A stretch of 64,000 nt of DNA from Spinacia oleracea (lineage: Eukaryota > Streptophyta > Magnoliopsida > Caryophyllales > Amaranthaceae), in NCBI RefSeq assembly GCF_020520425.1, contig NC_079487.1:134190385-134254384 (forward strand), read 5' to 3'. A model generated the notes under the pieces. The model was not told the origin of the DNA. It saw only the letters and a program-made list of their open reading frames with translations, and did not search any database. This document shows, one piece after another, positions 11,816-24,371 of the stretch (position 1 is the stretch's first letter; the number at the start of each line of letters is the position of its first letter). Position numbers and translations under genes: made by a program.

Positions 11816-13291
11816 TGTTGAAGGTCTGGGAAAAAATGATGTGGGATCTGAGATATTTAAATAAGGACAGAGAGAAAGAGAGAGATTAGTAGGAAGATGG
11901 AGGAGGATGGAACATTGAAGGAGAGACGGATGAGCAACTACTAATTAATTGTACTACTTTGTTTCAATGTGGTCGTTGGAGGTTGATGAGCTACATGGCC
12001 TATATTAATGAGACCATGAATGTTCACAAATGACAAATTACAAATAAAAATCACGATCACGATCAATACTGACATAAAATCTCGTCTATATTATTCGTCA
12101 TTACACAGAAAAGCAAACAAATCACAACTTCATAAATCGTAAATAAATTGTGCAATTGTAGGTTGATAAACAAATAATGAGCTGAACCGTTGAAATGGAC
12201 TTGGTACTACTGATGCATGTCCGATTATGAAGTTATATCGAATTACGATTGCAGTTGAAAGTTGAAACTGTGTGATCGTTATGAAGTTCTATCGAATTAG
12301 GATTGCAGTTGAAAGTTGAAACTATGTGATCCGTGTTAGACATGGATGTTTCTAGAAGCGCAAATTAAAGATCAATAACTCCAACTCTCCCCAACACGAT
12401 TTGAACCACCGGCGAATAGGGTTCATTGGGCTTAACTCACTTCTCACCCACACAACTCTCCCTAAACCTATTACACTGACTAGTGGAACGAGCTCCCTAT
12501 TTACAGACCTGAGATTGTATTTAAAATTTGCTGACCATTACCTAGCTCGACTAACCTTAATTCAATTTTAATTAAATTTAATTGACAAATTTGAAATTTC
12601 TAACCCATATGAGTTGACATGATTTCCAATTCAGACTAGCAAATAATTAGTACATTGTTCCGAAAATGAATGAGACTTATGGCATTTTTAGATCATGAGT
12701 CATTTGGTTCAACTTCATTTGGATAGGGACAATTACGAATCTATTACTAATTAGCTTATACTTAAAATAGATTAATTTTGTAATTAAAATGTTTTTGGAT
12801 CGGGTCGGGTCAAATCAATATTAGTACGGATCAATAAAAATACTTTTTTCCATTTTCTGTTTCGATATTGGGCCCTAAGAAATAGATAAAACATAGGCCA
12901 AACTGATAAATAGGCCCAAGTAAAACCACTACTCAAGTCATGTATTTATATGATCAATTCATCATTCATTATACATTTATTCTCTGAAGATATTCTGAAG
13001 AACAAATTTCAGATTCATATACTCAACAATTTTCATTATCTCCAAATAAAGATACGATTACATGAAATATACAAAAGTACCGAAAATACAATGTACTAAA
13101 TAATAACTGATCCAAGATGGATTAAAAACACGTACATATGCAATGCTGAATGCTGATAGCACTGCCAATGTGCATACTGCATTCGCAACCTAAAATCTCC
13201 GTGCAAAGGTAACTCTATTAGTACAGTAGTACAATTACGAGTATACCCTTAGTATCCTCTATTGGTTACTAATGGGGGTTGGGCGTGAAAG
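11816..13291. other. KCR-A promoter and KCR intergenic spacer with a two-unit direct repeat
   Basis: This holds the upstream region of KCR-A and the 3' flank of KCR-B. A 54-bp unit is repeated once in tandem at 12225-12332 (TTATGAAGTT.TATCGAATTA type). No other gene is visible. Confidence 0.5.
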
Positions 13292-16200
13292 CTAGACTAG
13301 TTTGTTCTCCTTTCGAAGAACTTTCTTACGCAAGCTGAGGAAATATCGAAGAAGAGCCCAATTCACTAAGGAGTCAGGAATCGCGTTCAACAGACACCAC
13401 TGCAAAGAATGAGTCCAGTAAGGAACACAAAGGGACTCGTAACCTATCCATCTTACACTCGCTTTGCTGTACTGATCCGGTGAAGGAACAAAGAAAGATG
13501 ATCTCTTTATCGATGCCATCTTTGTTGCCACAAGCAATGGTATCTGCAAAACAATTGTCCCAAACTTAGTTTGTAACAAAAAAGAACTCATCTAGACCTG
13601 ATCAAAATGCGGGCCGGGCTGGATTTAGACCGGCCACAACCAAATATGCAACCCATCTTGTCGGGTCGGGCCAAACTCCGGGTGAATTCGTGTGCCAGAA
13701 ACCACCTATTTCGGGCCGTTTTTGAGCCAGGCCAGTTTTATAACTAAAATTCCGTTTTTAGTTGACCAAAACCCGCCCAAAAAGTAAAATCTGGCCAGGA
13801 AACCGGGCATGAAATTCTGCCCAAACCCTGCTAGTTTTCGGGTCGGGTCGATGGACCGGGCTTAGATGATCAGGTCTAAACTCGTCCATATTGCACAATG
13901 GTACATAACTTATTCGATATGCGACGTTACCTGACATTGAACATCGATTCCAAACTGCTTATATTCCAAACTCAAGCTTCTTGAGAACATGGCAACATAT
14001 CTGTAAGTAGCATCATATCCGTGATGTTAGAATTAATTGTCACATTGACATTGTGATTTGAACCAGTAATGTGAGAACTAAATCTGGACAGAAGTACTAC
14101 TTACATGTATCCTTCATGCCTAGATCAACAGATTAACCATTTAAATAATGATTCGGTTCATGATTTCAAGCTTTTAATTAGATAATTGGCTTATTTCACA
14201 TGATCAAGTGAGAAAGTAAGCCTTGTTTTTAGCAGTTTAACAACTGTTTCTGTAGCGGGATATGATCTGTTTTTTAGCAATTTTCCTCTACAATCACCAA
14301 CATTAAGCGTATTGCCTTTTGTTGCTCATTTGCACCAAAAACAAACATTAAGCAACTAATGTATTATGTATTACTTTACTTATCTAGTTTAATTGGTCAA
14401 AACTAGAAGATGAACTTTGCACAATTAAGGATTTACATCCAAGTTTCTGATGTGATGAATCACAGTTCGGGACTTGGTCAAATGGTCAATCCAAGTGATT
14501 AGTAACAAATCAAAGTTTTAGACATGATATGTACTCAATTATATACAACCTAAACATAACGAGAAAAGTAATCAATGATCATTACAAATTTAGTTATGCA
14601 AAGAGTTAAACTTCGCCATCTAACAAAAGAGCTCAAGTAGAGAATTTACACCTCTTCACCAAACTAAAACTATAAACTAATCAAGTACCCCCTCGGATTC
14701 AGTTGTCAAGTTACTAGTTCAAATTCCACTATCATCACGACTAAAGAATCCAGATTATCAACGCGACTATACTATCTAAGTATCTAGCAAAGAAAAACAC
14801 AAGGAAGAAACACTAATAATAATCTAACACTGGAGCTACAAAAAACACTTTAACAGTCCAAAAAAGTAAATGGAGAACTTTAAAAAAAATGAAGCAAGTA
14901 CTCCCTCCGCCCAAAATTATAGGTTCCATTTAACTAAAAACACGGATTTTAAGAAAAGTGGAATTAAGTGTTGAAAATTGAAATATAGTACATTGATGAT
15001 GAAAAAGTAGAATATAATACATGTAAAAAAGAATAAAGTACATGTGAAAGAGAAAATAGTGCATGTTAAAAAGAATAAAGTACATTTCCTTTTTGTTTTT
15101 GGGTCCCAAATGAGAGTAACATGGGAAATTTTTTGTGTTCAAATAAGGAAATAGAACTATAATTATGGGACGCCCGATTTAGAAAACATGACTATAATTT
15201 TGGGACGGAGGGAATAGTAATTTAAACTTTGTCATCTAAAGAGCTTAGTAGAAAAATCATGTATTTCCTAGCATACCAATTGAGGTTGGCATGAGTGGTT
15301 AAGGGCCTCTTGCTCCTTAACCAAGGTCTCGAGTTCGAGCCTTGGGAATGAAAAAAATCTCAACTGGGAGGGATGCTGCCCATCGAAGTACCCATGCAAA
15401 CTCCCACGGGAGATTACCTCGCCGAAGGCGGTGGGAACTCCTCGTAGTATAACAAAAAAAAAAAATGTATTTCCTAGCATTCAGTTGTCACGTTACATCT
15501 ACACTGTCATGGTGACTATAAAATCAAAAAAGAAGTTACTATAGTACTTAGCAAACAAAAACATAAGAAAGAACATAAACATAATCTAAGCATAAAAAAT
15601 AAAAATAAAACCGAAATAGAGCAACTAATCTGAGACGGAAAGAGTATCACTTACGCTTTAGTAGCAGCGTAAACGGAATAAAGAGGGTAAGAAGGAACAA
15701 CAATCGAAGATCCAGAACCAATATTAACAATGGCACCTTTCCTCCTCTGCAACATACCAGGAAGAACACCTCTAGTAACCCAACTTACACTTCCAATATT
15801 AACATCTACCAAATTACCAAACCCTTCTAATCCAACCTCATGAAAAAACCTTGCACCATTAGTAGATAATCCCACATTATTAACCAAAATCCCAACATCT
15901 AATCCTTCAATTTCTTCCTTAATCTTGTTTTCAATCTCTTCCCCACTAATCTTCTCAAAATCAATGACAATCACCTTAATCTTGGTGTTTTCTTTGCCAA
16001 ATTTTGCCCAAATCTCATTTGATGTGGTTTGGAGTTTTTGGGGGTTTCTACCAATTAAGATCAAGTCAAGACCTTTTGAGGCTAAGTCAAAGGAGAGAGA
16101 TTTACCGATTCCGTCGGTTGAGCCAGTGATTAGAGCCCATGAACCATAGTGGGTCAAGTTTTTTGGGGGTCTTAAGAACATGGTCCAAACCCATTTCAAG

Positions 16201-16334
16201 AATTTGAAGGTTTGGGTGAAGAAAACAAGGAATCCTACTGTTGTAATGCATATGGCTAAAACAAGGGTTTCTTGAGAGTAGTTTTTGGTTGATTCAGAAA
16301 TTGCTGCCATTTTTACAAGAACAAAGATCGACAA
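13292..16334 (-). CDS. Very-long-chain 3-oxoacyl-CoA reductase (KCR), copy B
   Basis: Exons 15655-16334, 13931-14000 and 13292-13543 give 333 residues. The architecture matches copy A: intron 1 follows the same ...AATKA position, exon 2 is 70 nt in both, and intron 2 is phase 0 in both. Key residues are TGSTDGIG (70-77), NNVG (152-155), Ser207, Tyr222 and Lys226, so the reductase site is intact. It has an N-terminal membrane helix (about 24-45). The C-terminus (KENKLV) lacks the RKKE dilysine-like tail of copy A, so ER retention may differ. Met9 is a possible alternative start. It is diverged from copy A throughout, so this is an old tandem duplication. Confidence 0.87.
13593..13878. mobile_element. 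hAT-type MITE in KCR-B intron 2
   Basis: Inverted ends TAGACCTGATCA and TGATCAGGTCTA; 286 bp, GC-rich interior. Flanks AACTCATC and AACTCGTC form an 8-bp duplication with one mismatch, the size expected for hAT elements. Confidence 0.72.
14901..15214. mobile_element. Stowaway MITE in KCR-B intron 1
   Basis: Ends CTCCCTCCGCCCAAAATTAT and ATAATTTTGGGACGGAGGGA are inverted copies flanked by TA, diagnostic of Tc1/mariner-derived Stowaway elements. Confidence 0.85.
15275..15464 (+). mobile_element. tRNA-derived SINE (family 2) in KCR-B intron 1
   Basis: The head TGGCATGAGTGGTTAAGG resembles box A, and GAGTTCGAGCC is box B. The body is unrelated to tRNA and it ends in a long A-run. A perfect 16-bp target duplication, ATGTATTTCCTAGCAT, lies at 15259-15274 and 15465-15480, so this is a full-length, fairly recent insertion. 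The 3' body recurs at 46342-46440. Confidence 0.88.
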
Positions 16335-16517
16335 ATTTGTATTTTACTGTTTTTGGAATTTTTTTTGTGGATTTATTTCTGGAATTGCATTAATTGTTTA
16401 TAGCAGATATAGGTTTCGGTTAGAACTCCGTATATACAAGTCGGATTAATGTTAAAGATTTATGACATGACACGGGCCCCACGGCTCAACTTGTCTATGA
16501 AAACAACCAATTATTAG

Positions 16518-16843
16518 GATCTGTTTGAGTCGGCGTAAAATATTTTTTTGTAAAATGATTATTTATGGAAAATATTTGAAGGAATATGCAATTTTAACCT
16601 ACTTTTTCTTTGTTTGGGTTCTTTAAAAGAAAATTGGAAAAGATGGCGAAGATTGAGGGGAAAGAAAAGAGAGGGAGGTATTGAGGAAAAATGATTTCCC
16701 TCCATTTCAAATGAAAAAGGTTTTTGCACATTGTGTTATGAAAAATTGTTTTTTATCTCTTGTCAAACCAAAACAACTTAAAATGATTAAAAAGAGAAAA
16801 ATCGTTTTCCATAAAAACGTTTTACATTCTACCAAATGGAGCC
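16518..16843. mobile_element. MITE upstream of KCR-B (same family as 8531-8864)
   Basis: 326 bp, co-linear with the copy in KCR-A intron 2. The ends are GATCTGTTTGAG and ACCAAATGGAGCC, flanked by the 3-bp repeat TAG. It sits about 180 bp upstream of the KCR-B start, in its promoter region. Confidence 0.65.
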
Positions 16844-17138
16844 TAGATGAAGTTGTTTATAAACCGTTAGAAATGGGTCAATTTTACTGTATCGACTATA
16901 GTAATTAATTTTATAACAGGTCAACACTTAAGAGTAGGGGATGAAAATAAATCTCCATATCCAAGCATAACGTTGATGATGCAACTCGAACTTGTTACTT
17001 TAAGCAAACTCGGTTTTAAAAATATTAACTTGTACTACAACATGTACTACTTTGTACGAAATATATTACAACGACAAGCATTCGTGATTTTGGGCCCTAA
17101 TGTAGGTTCGTCTCTGGCTCTATGCCAATTCATTCATA

Positions 17139-20100
17139 CTAAAAGATGTTGGCATAAACCAAACACAGGATGAACATGATAGCCACAACACCCGTGACAC
17201 CGGCGATTAAGATGTGCAAAATCGGTTTCCATTGGAAAAGAGTATCGTAGTCGATAATTAGATTTGCTTGGCAAGCATCAAGTCGATCAAGATCACCAAG
17301 TGTTTTATCTGTAATATTACGCAGTTGTTCAACATTGTTTGTCACCTTCAATATTGCAGCGGATACATCATGTACTAGTGAAGCTTGTCCTGTACGGAAA
17401 GCCTGCAATTATATTACAAAATGATCATAAATATATATGTACTATCTCCGTTTCTGAAAATGCTTAACATTATTAATTAATTATGTTTAAACTAGCTGAA
17501 GTATAATGATGAATTGAAAATGAAACAAGTGTCATATGCCATGCAAAATGCTATAAAAATATTTAGCTCCACCTCTAACTAAAATATACGGAGTAACGAC
17601 TTTGATTATCAGGTTTGCACAAATTCTAAATGATTGCATTTGAATTTCATTATTCTTGCACAATCAATAACTTGAAAGACCTCGTTAATGTCCTAGTAGA
17701 CTTGATCAAAAGGTGGGTCAGTTTAGATTCTGGTTGGCCTGTAGCTGAAAATCCAGCCCATTGTGTTGGGCCGGGCTGGTTAAACTCCAGGCTGATTTTT
17801 TGTGCCTAAAACCCATTAGTTCATGCAAATAGGGGTTTTTTGGGGCTGGACCTTCGCAAAATTATACTCTCTCCGTATTTTTTTAAGAGATACACTTGCC
17901 TTTTCCGGCCGTATTTATTTAAGAGATACACTTGCCATTTTTAGTAACTTATCAACCTCACCATCTAATTAAATAATACATCTAATATACTCTATCACCC
18001 ACCATCCTATTAAACAAATATTTTCATAAACCCACCCCACCCTCCACCCACCAAAATGACATGGTCCCCACATATTTAATTATTAAAATATCTATCCAAC
18101 CCCACTTGCTTTATTATTTTATTTCATTCAATTATTCTTCTTAATACCCGTGCCCGGCCAAGTGTATCTCTTAAAAAAATACGGAGGGAGTAATGTTGAG
18201 TTGCCCGCCAAAAAAGTTCCAAAAAGCGGGCCTACAAATCTGCCCAAAACCCAACCTTTTGGGACGGGCTCAAGATGACCGGTCTATGTCATACTATGAT
18301 TTAGAGTTGTTCACTGTCTCAAAATCGGACGGCTGGAAATAATATTGACCGCAACGAAAACTAAGAAAATTTGTGGACCAATGACCTAATCACAGGTTCG
18401 ATCCGGATTTAGACTAGAGTGGACAGGTTTGATTTCATATGCCTCCATACAATTTCGTTAGGTATTACTTCATATATATCAAATTAAAGTTATTTGTTCA
18501 AAACAATTAATAAATTGAGGCGAAATAAGGTTAGATAATAAAAGTTTAGACAAAATAAGTCGAAAATAACAGAGAGCGTGAGTGCACTTACAAAGCCAAA
18601 TCCATCACCATGCAAAGTAGCGGAAGGCACAAGGGTGTAGTCATTGCAATATTGTGCAAGAAATATCTTAAGAAACGGTGTTTCATCAATAGCAGCATCA
18701 ATACCACCCTTAGAGAACAGGCTTACAAGTTCTTCCGAACTCGAATAGTTCTTTATTTGTGATGGAGAAAAGCCTCTTTGAGTTAACAAACCATAAACAA
18801 AAGATCCATCTAAACAACCCACATTTCTCCCTTTCTTTCTAAAATCATCCATTCGTTGATCGATTATCGGAGTTTGCCGTTTTCCGGTGTGCAATGCGAT
18901 CAACATTGCCGTAAAACATGTAATCATGAGCATCAATACAAGAAAGCATAGCACTATCACTAGCCTCGTACGTTCTTCATAGTTTGGCATACGACGACGT
19001 TCCACATACATTGAACATGTAACATAAGGTTAATTAGATATTTATCTTTTATTTATTTCAAAGAGAGGATAAGACGATCCTAGTATTTTTTTTTTTTTTT
19101 TGGTGAAAACAGCATGACTAGAGGAGTTTACGTTTCGGCATTACGCCTATTACAATCCGAAAGGACTAAATTTAAACAATAACTAGGAGGAATAAAACAA
19201 CTAAAATATTACATATTTCTCCGTCCGTTAAAGATTGCTCCATGTAACTTAAAGACATGTTTTAAAACATTAAAAATATGAATATCCAACTTTGTGTACA
19301 AAATAATAATTGATATTCCAAAATTGTATGTTCATTGAACCAATTTTTTTTTTTTTTGTTGCAAATGAGACACAAGGGCGGGGATGAGAATCGATCTCAA
19401 GATCACCTGGAACCGGATATAAGCTCTAACCAACTGAGCTACCCATCACTCTAACCAATCTAACAAGATAGAACACAACATTGTTTTTTTAGATCACATT
19501 TGGCTATTTAATTTATTTCTTAAAATGAAAGTTCTGGTCAAAGTTTGTAAGTTGATTCAGATAAATATAATGAGACAGTCTTTAAGGAATGAAAGGAGTC
19601 CGAACTTATCATGTCTTAGGAATGAGCCTAAACACTATGTTTATTGTTATAGTGTGTGTTTATGTATATATACTTTTTAATTCTCTTTAATTTAGTTGCA
19701 ACGTTTCTATTTATGTTGTTTTTTTAGTTGCGACCTTTCTATTTTTGGTAATTACTACTTCCATATTCAACAACCCACTTTTTCCCCTAATTATATTTAA
19801 AATGGGAGCATAAATGTAATGATTTGTTGGCTATTCACTTGCATTGTAAAAATTAGGACCAACCATAAAGATTGCAACTAAAACAGAACAAACGAAGAAT
19901 AAAAATGCATAAAATTAAACTTAGTGAAATTTGAAGAAAGTTGCAACGTACGTTTATCACTATGTTGTTGACGGTAGTCCAAAACGTAAAAGAAAAAGGC
20001 GGCCGGAAGGCAAAAGGCGAAGGCAGACCACGCCAAAGCCGGAGGAAGTTGTGAGAGAAAGGAGCCGCCTTGTCGAAGCTGGTGTTGTAACACCGGAACC

Positions 20101-22309
20101 AACATCGACACCCCGGTCTCCGAGTATGGCATGGTAAAATCAACCCACGTTGTCCTGTAAAACCTTATTGTGATATCCCCTACTGCTGCATCATAATCCT
20201 GCTTAATCCATCCCAACCACAAAGAGATTACATGCATTTATAAGTTGGTTGCAAAAAAACTTAATGAAACGGAGGGAGTATTACTTTTGTTGTTATTGTA
20301 GTAACTGCTTTTTGTTTTGTTTTTGGGTTTGTAGTGCTAACATGGTTGTGTTAATGGGAAAAAAAAAAAAAAAAATTCCAGCCATTTAATTAAAATTTTA
20401 CCTTTTTTCAGAAAGAGGCCACTAAAAAAAAGGTGACAAAAGATAAAGACGGAACTCGTTATCAGATCTTGAGTGTCTCTTTTAAAATTTTACCAACAAA
20501 GCTACTCCGTAGTTGTTAGTTACACCACTTTTTTTTATAGGAAAATTTGATATAGGCAGTCCAAACTATGAGTGTTTGTCTTTAAAAGGGTCCAACTATG
20601 AATTATTACTGGCAGGTCCAAACTTTGAGGGGTGTTCACTTTAAACGGACTTTTTGACCCATAACCTGCCAAACAAGTTTATTTTTAATTTTTTTCCTTG
20701 CCACATGGCACAACATCATTGGATGTTTGATTTTAAAATAAATAATAATTGAATTTTTTTATTTACCTCCTCCCTCCCTCAGCAACACCACCAACAACAA
20801 CCTTCACCCTAACTGACAACCCCAACCCTAGCCGTCGACCCCAACCTAGCCGCAAACCCTAACCCCTAGCCGCCAAGCTAACCCCAACGATGCCGGCAGA
20901 ATTCACCCCCCGTCGGTCAATTGCTCCCCTCGTTGCCTGGCCGCAGCCGAAAAACACCTGAACCCCCGCCTAACTTAATCGCTCGGTTTTTCCTAGGCAG
21001 GGGATGGGGGTGGTGGAGCGGTTTTTTGATGGTGTGGCGTGGCAGTAGTGGTGGTGGTGCAGCAGCGAACTAAGGGGAGGGGAAGAGAGAGTGTTGCGTG
21101 GGAAGAGGGGAAATGGGGGACACGAGAGAGGGAGGAGGCACGTAGGACGGAGGTCGGGTTCTGGCGTGCCGGCGGCAGGGGTGGGGGTTTCAAGGGCGGG
21201 GAGGGGATGGAGGGGAGCGAGAGGAGGTGTCGAGGGTGGGGGAGTGGGTGGTGGGTCAGGGGATGAGGTTTACAGGGCTGGGAATCGAGGGGTGACATTG
21301 CAGGGGAGAGGGTGGCAAGGGTGGTGGTTTCAGGGGTGGGGAGGGGATGAGGTTTCCGGGGTTGGGAGAGGGTGGCAGTGCAGGGGAGGGGGTGGCAGTG
21401 CAAGGAGAGGGTGGCAAGGGTGGTGGGTTTAGAAGTTTACCTGTTGTAGCAGGTTAGGTGACTTGCTAGGACCGTTTTTGTAAAGCACCCCTCAAAGTTG
21501 GGACTTGCCAGTAATAATCCATAGTTGGTTCCTTTTAAAGACGAACGTTCATAGTTAGGACCGCCCTTGTCAATTTTTCCTATTTTATATGTACAGACTA
21601 TTTGAATAATGTCTATGTTGATTTTGATTCATATTGAGTTATTGACATACAAATGGTACAAAATAACATTCACAAGTACAAAAATTCTCTTAGGATTGAA
21701 GTTGCTCTTAGAGCCGCCCAATATGAAAAATAATTGTATGAGACTTAAACAAATAGGATACGTGTCGCCTAAAGAGGCGATTTAAGCTCCTATTACTTTT
21801 AGTATAGTCAATAGTTACAGAGTCGCCACTTTAACGACGTGTTAAATTAGGGGAGTTAGAGGCAACTCCACAGCATGTTTTTGTAGTAGTGATTGGGACA
21901 TAATATTTTTAAAAAGTCCGGAGAATCATACCCCATTAGACACTGCTCTTAGCATATCATCGTACGTGCCATTCATGGTGCCATCTGGTTTAGTATAGGG
22001 AACAAGTTCATACGAAACTTGGTAGGGCATGGCCTTATTCATCACAGTCTTGAACATTTCGATGGAAAACCCATCAAAGTGTGTCTCACCATTAGTGGGA
22101 TCACGACGAAAGCTGATGAACGCGGAACTTAACCCTTTCTCACCTGGAACCGCGATCCTTAGTGTCTTTCTCGTTGTTGTTTCTTCGGTCCCCGGGGGAG
22201 GTGCTGGTTGAGCCATTGCAGTATTGATTTTACAAACTATGTGCAATATGAAACTAGTGATCATAACGTAAGCTAATATTTTGAGGATGACGGACCATCT
22301 TTTTGTCAT
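17139..22309 (-). CDS. Miniature glutamate-receptor-like protein without amino-terminal domain or visible pore loop
   Basis: Four exons (21932-22309, 19952-20198, 18592-18974, 17139-17402) join in phase to give 423 residues, about half the length of ordinary plant GLRs. Residues 10-27 are hydrophobic (signal peptide or anchor). The ligand-binding lobe S1 follows directly (KTLRIAVPGEKG, FDGFSIEMF, DYDAAVGDITIR, VDFTMPYSETGVSM), then M1 (about 179-200) and M3 (about 212-235), with a degenerate version of the SYTANL gate (TCFTAMLIAL). Lobe S2 has GGIDAAIDETPFLK and GDGFGFAFRTG, and M4 lies near the C-terminus (HILIAGVTGVVAIMFILCL). The 350-400 residue amino-terminal domain and the pore helix (FWFSFST in relatives) are missing. 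The exon 3 acceptor (after ATGAAG) is weak; it was chosen because it restores the frame. The gene may be a non-channel receptor or decaying. Confidence 0.68.
17697..18286. mobile_element. hAT-type MITE with a nested Stowaway, in GLR-like intron 3
   Basis: Outer ends TAGACTTGATCA and GACCGGTCTA match the family at 13593-13878. Flanks TGTCCTAG and TGTCATAC are an imperfect 8-bp duplication. A Stowaway element splits it at 17867-18190. Confidence 0.6.
17867..18190. mobile_element. Stowaway MITE nested in the hAT MITE
   Basis: 324 bp. Ends CTCTCTCCGTATTTTTTTAA and TTAAAAAAATACGGAGGGAG with TA on each side. An inner repeat of AAGAGATACACTTGCC is present. A truncated inverted copy lies at 28483-28720. 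Confidence 0.85.
19086..19215 (-). mobile_element. Truncated LINE 3' end candidate
   Basis: On the minus strand a short segment ends in TTTTCACC followed by a long A-run, as in many plant L1-type 3' ends. It lies in GLR-like intron 2. No coding sequence remains. Confidence 0.35.
19346..19452 (-). mobile_element. tRNA-derived SINE (family 1, copy 2)
   Basis: Same head and body as the copy at 4245-4354 (TAGCTCAGTTGGTTAGAG; A-run at the 3' end). A short duplication, AACCAAT, lies at 19339-19345 and 19453-19459. It is in GLR-like intron 2. Confidence 0.75.
20537..21583. mobile_element. Long-inverted-repeat (MULE/foldback-like) element in GLR-like intron 1
   Basis: The arms at about 20537-20660 and 21455-21583 are inverted copies: ATAGGAAAA.TTGA, then CTATGA.TTATTACTGGCA, then AACTTTGAGGGGTG. 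The interior (about 20760-21440) is strikingly GC-rich and biased, C-rich on one side and G-rich on the other. It gives long proline- or glycine-rich frames on both strands with no recognisable domain. I could not define a clean target duplication. Confidence 0.6.
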
Positions 22310-23279
22310 CTTAACGTTTCACAATAGATGACAAAAAAATACGTAACACCTCAAAAATTTGTAGTATACGAAGTATGTATTAACGTTGTTAGTTGTTTGG
22401 GATGTTTGATTTACTGAAGATGTGATGGTATTTGAGCACTAAATTGCTCGATCAATTTAATGGATATGATAATGAATTTATTATTCAAAAGTCAACTTTT
22501 GCAATTTGACAAAGTCAACTTTCACAGTATTTACTATTTAGCTGTCAAAGGAGTGCATTCACAGATTCACTCACTCAATTCTATTTAAAACATGGTCGGC
22601 TTTTTAGACTAATTCAAGCTTAGCCAATTATAAGATGTTCTTGTTCACTTCCTTAATCTTTTTCAGATTATATTATAATGAACTATATACTTCTTACTAC
22701 GTAAGTAATAATGATGTACTGATGTACATACTCCTTTTTTCAATTAGTAATCCTCAAGTCAAAGATACTAATATTTAAATGTTGAAATTTAGGCAGATTG
22801 ATCTACATAGGGAAGAGGGAATTAAGAAAACGATAGAAGGAGAAACGAATTATAAACACATAATTTCACATGACTTTGTTTATATATGCAGCCTTTAGAG
22901 TTGTAATAAGTATAGTTACATTTCTTAAATTAAAATTTATAGATTAAAAAATATCATGCCAAAGTCACATATTGGTCGGTGTATTACTAATTTTTGGTAT
23001 AAGCTAATATTTTCCACTTTTAGCTTCTTATATATGCATATTCCTTAGGACCGCATATTTTATTTTCCTTTGTTTAATCACAATTCACAAATGAGAAAGT
23101 AAAAAAAAGATAGTAGTTATGTGCTGCAAATGACAGATTTCTTGAAAATGCTAACATGTACAATTGTACAAGTACTATGTATTACTTCCTCAAAACTCTT
23201 TACTATATTACTTATATTCATGTCAACCAAACAACCTCATACTCATGCTGTACGTAATGTCATGTTCTTTTGCTTATTC
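22310..23279. other. Intergenic region upstream of the GLR-like gene
   Basis: AT-rich, containing the promoter side of the GLR-like gene. I see no gene, tRNA or clear repeat. Confidence 0.5.
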
Positions 23280-23620
23280 ACATATGCGTTCAAAATCTAC
23301 ATCGAAATAAATGGTCAACCTAAGACTCAAGGTCAAGTCAAAGTTGACATGGGGAAGTAGAGAACTAATCAAAAAGAACAGCATGTTCGGAAATAAGTTA
23401 TGGAGAAACAGTGATGCAAAAAAAAAAACACAACTAAATAAAACAGCAGACTCAATTCAGTCCAACTAAATTAAAAGAGACATAATTCTGTTTAAACAAC
23501 TGTTGCTATAATAAAAAATAAAAATAACAATCTTTAGAGACATAATAAATAAGAGCTAACTCTTAGCTCCCTCTAATTTAGATATTGATTAATACATCTC
23601 TGAATAAGAGGTATCTCTTA

Positions 23621-24013
23621 GGACACGCTTGGATTGGGTGTAATGGATTATGAGGGTAATAAAAGTCAAACCACCATAATAAAAGGACAATGAAGGTGAA
23701 TTGAGGTGGTTGCAAGGAGGGTGGTGTGGTGGTATTGTGATGAGAAGTTGTGGTATTGGTGGTGTTGTGAGGAGAAGGGAGAAATGGGGGAAGTAATTAC
23801 CCCCCAAATGAGGGTAATAATAACCCTAGTGGGATGGTGGGTAACTATTCCCCCCATGATGAGGGTATTTGTTCCCCCTTTCCTTTTATTTTCTTCTTGC
23901 CAACACTAGCTTGTTCCCTTTGCCACCACTTCATACCCTCATCATCACCTTCAATTACCTTAGTTTGACTTTTATTACCCCTTTAATACATTACCATCAA
24001 TCCAAACATGCCC
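23621..24013. mobile_element. Tourist-type MITE copy 1
   Basis: 393 bp. Inverted ends GGACACGCTTGGATTGGGTG and CAATCCAAACATGCCC, flanked by TTA on both sides (the TWA target of PIF/Harbinger). A near-identical copy is at 32145-32534. Confidence 0.88.
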
Positions 24014-24371
24014 TTAGGTGAGGTGTATGCAGCCTAGTTCTTGGTTTTGTTGGTAACTCACCCACTCTTAATAAGAGATGGTGAAGAGGTGGATAAGGAA
24101 AGAGATTAAGAGTGGGCAAATAAGAATGGTCTTAGTATTGATGCTCCTCTAACTAGCAGATTTGAAAACATAAAAGTAACCTATTCATCATCAAAGAGAC
24201 TGAAACCGACATCCCCGTCTGATTCCTCCTCAGACTCTTCCTTCTTTTCTTCCGCAGCAGCAGCACCACCAGCAGCAGCAGGTGCAACCCCCCCTGCAGC
24301 GGGAGCAACAGCAAGAGCAAACTTTCTAGGATCCTGCATCACCAAATTTATGAGCACAACAATGGATTAAT

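Noticed and set aside
18975-19951. Possible missing pore exon of the GLR-like gene
   Set aside because: Searched by eye for an FWFSFST-like coding pattern with flanking splice sites; only a SINE, a LINE-like tail and AT-rich DNA were seen.
20993-21432. Overlapping Pro-rich and Gly-rich ORFs on both strands
   Set aside because: They are products of biased base composition inside an inverted-repeat element; no domain, start context or splice structure supports coding.
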